Assembly: GCA_964599885.1 (NCBI GenBank)
Contig: CAZRHH010000072.1
Coordinates: 1-16,685 of the forward strand
Origin: CAZRHH01 sp964599885
Lineage (GTDB): Bacteria; Chloroflexota; Dehalococcoidia; DSTF01; JACRBR01
Reading direction: 5' to 3'
DNA length: 16,685 bases
In this document: positions 7,204 through 13,613 of the stretch, piece by piece
How the letters are laid out: each line of letters begins with the position of its first letter
Position numbering within the stretch: position 1 is the first letter of the stretch
Translations under genes and position numbers: made by a program
Notes under the pieces: model-generated
What the model was told of the DNA's origin: nothing
Database searches by the model: none
What the model saw: only the letters and a program-made list of their open reading frames with translations

Positions 7204-8097
7204 CTATTGCGCCCGGAAGCGGTCGCGCAGCAGCGACGCGCCGAGATTCATCGTCATAATCGCCGCCATGAGGACGATGATCGCCGCAGCGGCGTTCTCG
7301 CGGAACGCCTCCTGCGGGCGGATCGTCCAGTTGTAGATTTGCACCGGTACCGTCGTGAAATCGTCGTTGACGCTCTGGTTATCGAAGGCGATGAAGGCGA
7401 AGGCGCCGATCATGATCAGCGCCGCCGTCTCGCCCGCGGCCCGCGATATCGCCAGGATGACGCCGGTGATGATGCCGGGCATGGCGCCCGGAAGCACGTG
7501 GTTCCAGACCATCTGCCACTGCGTCGCCCCGAGTGCCAGCGCGCCTTGGCGGATGCTTGGCGGCACCTGCCGGATCGCTTCCTGCGAGGCGATGACGGTC
7601 ATCGGCAGGATCATCAGGGCCAGGGTGAATGCGCCCGCCAGGATGCTCGGGCCGAGATCGAAGAACCGCACGAACACAGCGAGTCCGAGAATGCCGTAGA
7701 TGATGCTCGGGACACCGGCGAGGTTCGCGAGATTGAGTTTGATGATCGTGAGGACACGGTTGCGCGGCGCAAACTCTTCGATCCAGATCGCCGTGCCGAT
7801 CGCGATCGGTATCGCGAGCAGGACCGTGAAGCCCACGACCCACACCGAGCCGAGAATGGAGGACCGAAGCCCGGCGATCTCCGCCTTGCGCGAAGGATAG
7901 TTGGTGAGAAAGTCGATGTTGAGACGACCGGCGCCTTTTCCGATCGTCTCGTACGCCAGGTAGAAGAACACGAAAACGCCGATGAGCGTGGCGGCAAGCA
8001 GCACGTAGCGCGACAGGCGCGATACAGCCTGGCGACGCGCCACCGCGCCGGTCGCTGCCAACGACGTGCCCGAGGTATCCGGATGACGCGGATCCAT
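7204..8097 (-). CDS. pstA: Phosphate ABC transporter permease PstA
   Basis: One half of the membrane channel for phosphate; 297 residues. After a charged cytoplasmic N-terminus (1-30), about six hydrophobic segments follow, starting with YVLLAATLIGVFVFFYLAYE. The cytoplasmic coupling loop that docks on PstB is visible as EAIRQVPPSIRQGALALGAT, then QWQMVWNHVLPGAMPGI, an EAA-type loop with the family-typical GALALGAT segment. SRAAGETAALIMIG is also typical of PstA. The ATG overlaps the TGA of pstC by one base (TGATG on the minus strand), so the two permease subunits are made in a coupled way and presumably in equal amounts. Confidence 0.96.
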   Translation of the reverse strand: MDPRHPDTSGTSLAATGAVARRQAVSRLSRYVLLAATLIGVFVFFYLAYETIGKGAGRLNIDFLTNYPSRKAEIAGLRSSILGSVWVVGFTVLLAIPIAIGTAIWIEEFAPRNRVLTIIKLNLANLAGVPSIIYGILGLAVFVRFFDLGPSILAGAFTLALMILPMTVIASQEAIRQVPPSIRQGALALGATQWQMVWNHVLPGAMPGIITGVILAISRAAGETAALIMIGAFAFIAFDNQSVNDDFTTVPVQIYNWTIRPQEAFRENAAAAIIVLMAAIMTMNLGASLLRDRFRAQ

Positions 8098-9038
8098 CAG
8101 TCGTACTCCTCTCGAAACCGGCTGACGAGCACGCCGGCGGCAATGTTGAGCGCGAGGGTCATCATGAACAGCATTGCGCCGACTGCGAACAGCGACTTGT
8201 ACTCGACGGAGCCGCGCGCAGCATCGCCGAGCCCGACTTGCAGCATGTAGCCCGTCATTGTCTGAATGCTTTCCAGCGGCGACAGCGTGAGATTCGGGGT
8301 CGAACCGGCGGCGATGGCGACGATCATCGTCTCGCCGACGACGCGCGCGATCGCCAGCAGCACTGCGGCGACGATGCCAGAGAGCGCGGCAGGCACGACG
8401 ACGCGTAGCGACACTTCGAGGCGCGTCGAGCCGAGTCCGTATGCCGCTTCCCGCAGGTCGCGCGGAACGCTGGTCATCGCGTCTTCTGAGATCGAGGCGA
8501 TCGTCGGGAGGATCATCACCGCCATCATCGCGCTGGCGCCGAGGCTGTTGAAGAACGAGATATTCTCCCCGAGAAGCGGCTTCAGGATCTGCTGCGTCAC
8601 CACGGTGAGCGCGAAATAGGCGTAGACGACGGTAGGCACGCCGGCGAGCGCTTCGAGCAACGGCTTCAGGATCTTTCTTGTCGTCGGGTGCGCGTATTCG
8701 CTCAGATAGATCGCCGCGCCGAGGCCGACGGGCAGCGCCATCAGCAGCGACCAGAACACGACGTTGACCGTGCCGGCGACGAGTTCCCAGACGCCGAACG
8801 AGACCGGGGCGAAGAGCGGCTGCCAGTTCGTTTCGAGAAAGAATTCAGCGAGGGAGACGTCTTCGAAGAACGTGATCGTCTCGCGAAACAGCACGAAGAC
8901 GATGAGGAGCGTGGTGGCGAGTGAGATCGTGGCGCAACCGGCAAGCACGGTCTTGATGATGAGTTCGCCGAGGTTGCGGAGCGGCTTGCTGCGCAAGTCG
9001 TCGAGCGTCACCTGCCTGTCGATGGTGTTGAGCGCCAT
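8097..9038 (-). CDS. pstC: Phosphate ABC transporter permease PstC
   Basis: The other half of the phosphate channel; 313 residues. The N-terminal cytoplasmic part (1-25) is followed by six hydrophobic segments: the first is about 28-50, later ones include VNVVFWSLLMALPVGLGAAI and the last is near the C-terminus. The coupling loop reads EDAMTSVPRDLREAAYGLGS, then TRLEVSLRVVVPAALSGI, and IARVVGETMIVAIAAG is a family hallmark. The start at 9038 has only a weak GAGA upstream. It is separated from pstS by 88 bp containing a strong hairpin, so its expression may be lower than that of pstS. Confidence 0.95.
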   Translation of the reverse strand: MALNTIDRQVTLDDLRSKPLRNLGELIIKTVLAGCATISLATTLLIVFVLFRETITFFEDVSLAEFFLETNWQPLFAPVSFGVWELVAGTVNVVFWSLLMALPVGLGAAIYLSEYAHPTTRKILKPLLEALAGVPTVVYAYFALTVVTQQILKPLLGENISFFNSLGASAMMAVMILPTIASISEDAMTSVPRDLREAAYGLGSTRLEVSLRVVVPAALSGIVAAVLLAIARVVGETMIVAIAAGSTPNLTLSPLESIQTMTGYMLQVGLGDAARGSVEYKSLFAVGAMLFMMTLALNIAAGVLVSRFREEYD

Positions 9039-9069
9039 TGCGTTGTCTCAGTCGGTGATTGGCCGGAGT

Positions 9070-9100
9070 GGGGCGGCGCGCAAGAGATACGCGCCGCCCC
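9070..9100 (-). promoter_or_regulatory. Perfect 11-bp stem hairpin between pstS and pstC
   Basis: GGGGCGGCGCG (9070-9080) and CGCGCCGCCCC (9090-9100) are exact reverse complements around a 9-nt loop. It lies 26 bp past the pstS stop. In the direction of the operon there is no T-run after the hairpin, so it is more likely a 3'-end stabiliser or partial attenuator than a full terminator. Such elements commonly let the periplasmic or lipoprotein binding protein be made in excess of the permease. On the plus strand the stem is followed by GGGGTTTT, a weak terminator for antisense transcripts. Confidence 0.8.
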
Positions 9101-9126
9101 GGGGTTTTCCTGTCAGGGTGGGCAGG

Positions 9127-10173
9127 CTACGGAAGGAACGGCTCGAGTTTGGCCTGCTGGGCCGCGAACTCGTCATCCGGCAGCGTAATGTACCCGACTT
9201 CCTCGACCAACTCCGCGGAGTTCTCGACGTAGAAATTCACGAAGCCGAGCACTTCGGGCTTCTCTTCGAGGAAGCTTTCGCGGGTGTAGATGAACAGCGG
9301 GCGGGCGAGCGGGGTGTACGTGCCGTCGAGCGCTGCATCGAACGTGGGCTCGACACAACCGCCGCCGCCGTCGATGTTGACCGCCCGGAGGCCGTCACCG
9401 GCTTCCTGGTAGTACGCGAAGCCGAAGTAGCCGAGGGCGTTCGTGCTGCCTTCGACGCCGGTCGCCAGTACGTTGTCGTCCTCGGACGCGGTGCCATCGC
9501 CGGTGTGGGTATGCGTGTCGTCGACACCCTCAATCACTGCTTCGACAAAGTAGTCGAAGGTGCCGGAGTCGGTGCCGGGGAAGAAGAGGACGATGTCCTC
9601 CGCAGGCCACGACGGGTCGATGTCGCTCCACTGCGAGACCCCACCATCGGTACGGAAGACGGCGTTGAGTTGCTCGACGGTCATGCAGTCGGCCCAGGTG
9701 TTGTCGGCGTTGACGACGACTGTCAGCGCGTCGATGGCGACCTGGATCTCGAGGATGTCGTCGATGCCGGCGTCGGCGCACGCCTGGACTTCGTCGTCTT
9801 CGATGGGGCGCGAGGCGTCCGAGATTTCGATCTCACCGCGGCAAAACTTCTCGAAGCCACCGCCGGTGCCGGAGAAGGCGACGTTGACGCGTGTGTCTGC
9901 GACAGATGAGAACTCCTCGGCGACGGCTTCCGACACGGGAAACACCGTGGAGGAGCCATCAATGCGAATTTCGCCGCCGAGACTGCCGTAGTCGATCGCG
10001 CCGTTCTCGCCGGAGGGTTCGGTCGCGGTCGTTGTGGCGCCGCCCGATGGCGTATTGACTACGTCAGGATCGTCGTCGTCATCGCCGCAAGCGCTGAAGG
10101 CGATCGCGCTCACGGCCATCAGTCCGGCGGCCAGGCCCAGAAGCGCCCTGCTTCTCCATAGGTTGTTGCTCAC
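9127..10173 (-). CDS. pstS: Phosphate-binding lipoprotein PstS
   Basis: This is the extracytoplasmic phosphate receptor for PstCAB. The GTG at 10173 is preceded by AAAGGAG about 10 nt upstream and places a lipoprotein signal correctly; the longer frame to 10236 would put 21 unlikely residues before it. It is 348 residues: a hydrophobic signal (about 10-27), lipobox FSAC with C29, five Asp at 31-35, then a Thr/Pro/Gly/Ser linker to about 60. The binding domain has phosphate-contact segments IDGSSTVFPV (71-80), FSGTGGGFEKFCRGEIEISD (100-119) followed by ASRPI, and PGTDSGTFDYF (199-209). Four Cys residues in the mature domain may form disulfides. The promoter upstream carries a likely Pho box. 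Confidence 0.95.
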   Translation of the reverse strand: MSNNLWRSRALLGLAAGLMAVSAIAFSACGDDDDDPDVVNTPSGGATTTATEPSGENGAIDYGSLGGEIRIDGSSTVFPVSEAVAEEFSSVADTRVNVAFSGTGGGFEKFCRGEIEISDASRPIEDDEVQACADAGIDDILEIQVAIDALTVVVNADNTWADCMTVEQLNAVFRTDGGVSQWSDIDPSWPAEDIVLFFPGTDSGTFDYFVEAVIEGVDDTHTHTGDGTASEDDNVLATGVEGSTNALGYFGFAYYQEAGDGLRAVNIDGGGGCVEPTFDAALDGTYTPLARPLFIYTRESFLEEKPEVLGFVNFYVENSAELVEEVGYITLPDDEFAAQQAKLEPFLP

Positions 10174-10234
10174 GTTGTACCCACTCCTTTTTGCCTTTTC
10201 GTCCGCCCACCAGGTGCGGATCTCCAACGATCGC

Positions 10235-10287
10235 ACCGTAGCGACGGCCGATTAACGGGCGATTAACGAGGATTAAGGGAGGGTAAA
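10235..10287 (-). promoter_or_regulatory. Putative Pho box (four about 11-bp direct repeats) and pstS promoter
   Basis: On the minus strand four units follow one another: TTTACCCTCCC, TTAATCCTCG, TTAATCGCCCG and TTAATCGGCCG (10287 down to 10245). Their TTAA/TTTA cores are spaced 11, 10 and 11 bp, one helical turn each, the geometry known for PhoB-family binding sites. Nine bp beyond the last core is TACGGT (10240-10235), an acceptable -10 hexamer, so the repeats occupy the place of the -35 element as at PhoB-activated promoters. A lone extra TTAA on the same face lies about 31 bp further upstream (10315-10318). The binding factor is inferred to be the PhoB encoded at 4673-5389. Confidence 0.7.
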
Positions 10288-10327
10288 GCCGCGGAACACG
10301 GCGTATCTGCGAGGTTAACAGAACGGA

Positions 10328-11083
10328 CTAGTGATGCAGGCGGTGCTGGCGGTGGTCGCGCGCTAACGTCGGCGGATGCGTCTCGAAGAAGCGGACGGCG
10401 CCGAGGGCGAGCAGGACGACCGCGCCGCCGATCACGGCATCGATGACGTAGTGATTCGCGGTGAAGATGATCGCCAGCAGCATGAGGACCGGCATCACGA
10501 TCGCGAATGCGCGCAAAAGCACGTTGCGCGTCGTCTGGTAGACAGCCATGCCGACGAGCAGGATCCAGCCGAAGTGGAAGCTGGGTACGGCGGCAAACTC
10601 ATTCACCAGATCTGAACCCTCGAAGCTTTGATACACGGCCGAGTTGAGGTGTACGGTGTCGACGAAGCCGAACTCCGGCAACATGCGCGGCGGCGCGACG
10701 GGCAGCGTCGCGAAGATCAACAGACCGACGGCGCCCGAGAGAAGGAACGCGTTGCGATAGCGCGTGTAAAACGCGTGATGCGCGATGTACAGGTACAGCG
10801 CCGCGGCGCTGATCACCGGCAGGTAGCCCCAGACGTACACCCAGTTGAAGATCGTCACGAGCCAGTGATGATCGACGATGTAGCGCTGTAGCTCCGGCTC
10901 GAAGAAAATGCCGAGCTGCTGTTCCAGTTGGATGATACTGAACGCGTGCCCGAACGCCTCGTGCGAGTTGGGAGCGACGAGGCGGCGCACGACCTCGTAC
11001 GCGAGGTACGCGAATACGAGGATGCCCGCTTCGAGCAACAGGCGAAGCACGGAGCGTGTCCTCGACCCACTGGAAAAATGCAT
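10328..11083 (-). CDS. PAP2-superfamily membrane phosphatase / inositolphosphorylceramide synthase-like
   Basis: This integral membrane protein, 251 residues from ATG 11083, has about six hydrophobic segments. The catalytic motifs of the PAP2 (AUR1-like) superfamily are present: APPRMLPEFGFVDT (130-143), AAVPSFHFGW (164-173) with S168 and H170, and TANHYVIDAVIGG (208-220) with H211 and D215. In the family the second His forms a phospho-enzyme and the last His-Asp pair supports it. The active site usually faces the outside, and substrates are lipid phosphates or phosphoryl-transferred lipids; the exact one cannot be read here. The frame continues upstream to 11236, but that part is not protein-like and crosses the promoter. 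It lies directly upstream of pstS, 154 bp away on the same strand, so it might feed phosphate salvage. That link is inference. Confidence 0.87.
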   Translation of the reverse strand: MHFSSGSRTRSVLRLLLEAGILVFAYLAYEVVRRLVAPNSHEAFGHAFSIIQLEQQLGIFFEPELQRYIVDHHWLVTIFNWVYVWGYLPVISAAALYLYIAHHAFYTRYRNAFLLSGAVGLLIFATLPVAPPRMLPEFGFVDTVHLNSAVYQSFEGSDLVNEFAAVPSFHFGWILLVGMAVYQTTRNVLLRAFAIVMPVLMLLAIIFTANHYVIDAVIGGAVVLLALGAVRFFETHPPTLARDHRQHRLHH

Positions 11084-11089
11084 GTACCT

Positions 11090-11119
11090 ATTGTACGACA
11101 GAAGGCAATATTTGTGTAA
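11090..11119 (-). promoter_or_regulatory. Probable leaderless promoter of the PAP2 gene
   Basis: On the minus strand TTACAC (11119-11114), an 18-bp spacer and TACAAT (11095-11090) form a plausible sigma-70 type promoter; TACAAT differs from the consensus -10 at one base. The ATG at 11083 begins 6 nt after the -10, exactly where transcription would start, and the spacing leaves no room for a Shine-Dalgarno. A leaderless mRNA is therefore likely. The same DNA read on the plus strand offers TTGTAC (11091-11096) and TGTAAC (11115-11120) 18 bp apart, a weak candidate for the divergent dehydrogenase gene. Confidence 0.5.
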
Positions 11120-11198
11120 CGCATGAGCGTGCCGAAAGCGTGGAAATTTGCCAGCGCGTGGGGATGGTGGCGGGTACGATGACCTCGGAGGAGACCGC

Positions 11199-12326
11199 AT
11201 GAACGTGATTCGGCTCGGGATATTCGCTTCGTTCACAATCGCCGCCGGGGTGATGTTCTCGGCCTGTCCGCGCCCGAACGGCTATCAGGCCGCCCTCGTG
11301 TATCCGCACCTGAACTTCGACGAGATGGTCGGCTTGCACCCGCTGCCGGCGAGCCGTCATGCGCTCGTATTGACGCAGGACGGCGTCATTTACCGGGCAA
11401 ACCTGGCGAACCCCGGCGAGACCCCCACCGTGTTTCTCGACCTGCAGGATGACATCATCGAAGACCGCGGGAACGAAGAGGGACTACTCGGAGTCGCGCT
11501 CGCACCCGACTACGAGACGAGCGGACGGTTCTATGTCAACTACACCGCCGGTGATCCCAAGCGCAACGTGATCAGCCGCTTCATTGCGAGCGGCGCCGCG
11601 GCCGATGCAGGATCCGAGCGCGTGATCCTTGAGATCGAGCAGCCGTTCTCGAATCACAACGGCGGCGGCATGGCGTTTGGGCCCGACGGCATGCTCTACA
11701 TCTCGTCCGGTGACGGCGGCTCCGCCGGCGATCCGAACCGCAACGGACAGAACACGAACACGCTGCTCGGCAAGATTCTGCGCATCGATGTCGCCGGCGA
11801 CGGCTACGCGATTCCCGCCGACAACCCGTTTGCGGGTGGTGGCGGGCGCGGCGAAGTGTGGGCGTACGGGCTACGCAACCCGTGGCGCATCACGTTCGAC
11901 ACGGCGACGGGTCAGCTCTGGACCGGCGATGTCGGCCAGAACCAGTGGGAAGAAGTCGACCGGATCATCCGCGGCGGCAACTACGGCTGGAACATCAAGG
12001 AAGGCGATAGCTGTTTCGGCGGCGATGTCTGCGCGGCGATCGGACTGCCGCCCCGCGTGACATACAGCCACGAGTTCGGATGTTCGATCACCGGCGGCTA
12101 CGTATATCACGGATCGTCGATGCCGGAACTGGACGGCTGGTACGTGTACGGTGACTTCTGCTCGGGCCGCGTATGGGCGATCGACGCGGCGGCCGACGCC
12201 GGCGCGGCGATCCCGCTGGCGGACACGGGCGCGGCGATCGCGTCGTTTGCGCAGGACGCTGGCGGCGAGATCTACATGGTCACGTTCAACAATGCGATCT
12301 ACCAGCTCGTGCAGAAGCCGCCGTAG
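11199..12326 (+). CDS. PQQ-dependent sugar dehydrogenase-type lipoprotein (GSDH family)
   Basis: Soluble beta-propeller quinoprotein family (glucose/sorbosone dehydrogenase), which oxidises aldose sugars with PQQ as cofactor; the substrate here is unknown. ATG 11199 has GGAGGAG 6 nt upstream, giving 375 residues. The lipoprotein signal ends in FSAC with C23, so it is anchored outside the membrane. Family motifs: EEGLLGVALAPDYETSGRFY (93-112), NHNGGGMAFGPDGMLYISSG (152-171) with the likely catalytic H153, then DGGSAGDP and NGQNTNTLLGKILRIDV, GLRNPWRITFD, GDVGQNQWEEVDRI, and a Cys-containing C-terminal blade GCSITGGYVYHGSSMPELDG. The length is normal for the family. No PQQ biosynthesis genes are in view. 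It is followed after 45 bp by a paralogue in the same orientation. The stop is TAG, showing that amber is a normal stop in this genome. Confidence 0.92.
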   Translation: MNVIRLGIFASFTIAAGVMFSACPRPNGYQAALVYPHLNFDEMVGLHPLPASRHALVLTQDGVIYRANLANPGETPTVFLDLQDDIIEDRGNEEGLLGVALAPDYETSGRFYVNYTAGDPKRNVISRFIASGAAADAGSERVILEIEQPFSNHNGGGMAFGPDGMLYISSGDGGSAGDPNRNGQNTNTLLGKILRIDVAGDGYAIPADNPFAGGGGRGEVWAYGLRNPWRITFDTATGQLWTGDVGQNQWEEVDRIIRGGNYGWNIKEGDSCFGGDVCAAIGLPPRVTYSHEFGCSITGGYVYHGSSMPELDGWYVYGDFCSGRVWAIDAAADAGAAIPLADTGAAIASFAQDAGGEIYMVTFNNAIYQLVQKPP

Positions 12327-12331
12327 GTTTT

Positions 12332-12359
12332 CCACAGACGACACGGATGGGCACAGATG
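12332..12359. repeat. CACAGA-type intergenic repeat between the two dehydrogenase genes
   Basis: The 45-bp gap contains CCACAGACGACACGGATGGG followed by CACAGATG, a form of the CCACAGATGnACACAGATG-like repeat common in intergenic DNA of several environmental phyla. A related piece occurs at 16311-16336. The element almost fills the gap and covers the alternative ATG at 12357, a reason to prefer ATG 12372 for the next gene. Confidence 0.5.
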
Positions 12360-12371
12360 TTTGGGGGTTGG

Positions 12372-13613
12372 ATGATTCGTTCGATGATGGTTGCAGGCGC
12401 GCTTGCCGTCTCCATGACTCTCGCCGCATGCGGTGGTTCTGATGATGATGATGACGACGCTACGCCGACGCGGTCGGGCAGTGACGCGACGGTCGCCGCA
12501 ACATCTCCGGCAGAGGAACCAACGGCAGACAGCCAGCGGGCACGAGACGTAGTCGCGAACGGCTATGCCGTCGTGCAGGTGTTCCCGCAGCTCGACTTCG
12601 AGCAGATGCTGGCGCTCGCTCGCGTGCCTGGCACCGAGAACGACGCCGTCGTGTTGACGCAGAGCGGCGTAGCGTATCGCACGCAACTCACTGACGACGC
12701 CGGCGAACCGGCGATGTTTCTGGACATTCGCGACCGGATGATCGCGGAGCCTGGCTTCGAGGAAGGGTTGCTTGGTATCGCATTTCCGCCGGACTACGAG
12801 ACATCAAGGACGGTGTACATCAACTACACGGCCGAGGAGCCGCGGCGCAGCGTGATCTCGGCGTTCACGGCCGATGGTGATGCCGCCGACGCCGCATCCG
12901 AAGAAGTGATCCTGGAAGTGGAGCAGCCGTTCCCGAACCACAACGGCGGCGGCATGACGTTCGGCCCGGACGGCTTCCTCTACGTCTCGCTGGGCGACGG
13001 AGGTTCCGCCGCCGATCCGATGGGCAACGGCCAGAACACAAACACCCTCCTGGGATCGATCCTCCGCATCGACGTATCGACGCGCCCGTACGGTATCCCC
13101 AACGACAACCCGTTCGAGGGAGGCGTCGGCGCTGCGGAGATCTATGCATTCGGCCTGCGCAATCCGTGGCGGCTGTCGTTCGACACGGAGACCGGCGATC
13201 TGTGGTCGGGCGACGTCGGATAGGGCGAAGTCGAGGAGATTGACCGGATCACGCTCGGCGGCAACTACGGATGGGACATCATGGAGGGCACGGATTGCTT
13301 CGAGCCGCCGGAGGGCTGCGATCAGGACAGCCTCATTCTGCCGCGCGCCGAGTACCGGCACGACGAGGGCTGCTCCGTCACCGGCGGATACGTCTATCGT
13401 GGCGATGCGATGCCGGAGCTCGACGGTTGGTACATCTACGGCGACTTCTGCTCCGGCCGCGTCTGGGCGTTTGACACGGCGAGCGAGGCAAGCGCACCTG
13501 TCGTGCTGATGGACAGCGAGACGCAGATCGCATCGTTCGCGCAGAATGATGATGGCGAGGTGTATCTCGTGACCTACAACCAGGCGATCTACGCGATTAC
13601 GTGGTTGGAGTAA
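12372..13613 (+). pseudogene. Second PQQ-dependent sugar dehydrogenase-type lipoprotein, interrupted by an in-frame amber codon
   Basis: This is a tandem paralogue of the preceding gene. From ATG 12372 (a G-rich GGGGG tract lies just upstream) the signal ends with a perfect lipobox LAAC (C20), then six Asp and a Thr/Ser/Ala/Pro linker to about residue 65. The propeller motifs are all present: EEGLLGIAFPPDYETSRTVY, NHNGGGMTFGPDGFLYVSLG with H190, DGGSAADP, NGQNTNTLLGSILRIDV and GLRNPWRLSFD. At codon 284 (13221-13223) the frame meets TAG where the paralogue has CAG (Gln) in GDVGQ. Reading continues in the same frame with GEVEEIDRITLGGNYGWDI, then GCSVTGGYVYRGDAMPELDG, to TAA at 13611-13613, with no other damage. 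The truncated product would lack 129 residues, including the last propeller blades. The likely explanations are a very recent nonsense mutation, a sequencing or assembly error, or readthrough. Confidence 0.85.

Noticed and set aside
6165..8250. Two long overlapping plus-strand open frames (about 364 and 389 codons) opposite pstB and pstA
   Set aside because: Shadows of pstB, pstA and their neighbours; they overlap each other and have no ribosome-binding site or domain.
8764..9909. 381-codon plus-strand open frame opposite pstC and pstS
   Set aside because: It crosses the pstS-pstC hairpin and is antisense to two clear genes.
11871..12686. 271-codon minus-strand open frame spanning the gap between the two dehydrogenase genes
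   Set aside because: It is antisense to both, and its middle is the translation of the CACAGA-type repeat (SVSSVENLRR), a known artefact of such repeats.
13221..13223. General reassignment of TAG to glutamine
   Set aside because: TAG is the natural stop of phoB, pstA, phoU, the first dehydrogenase and others in this window, each at the expected protein end.
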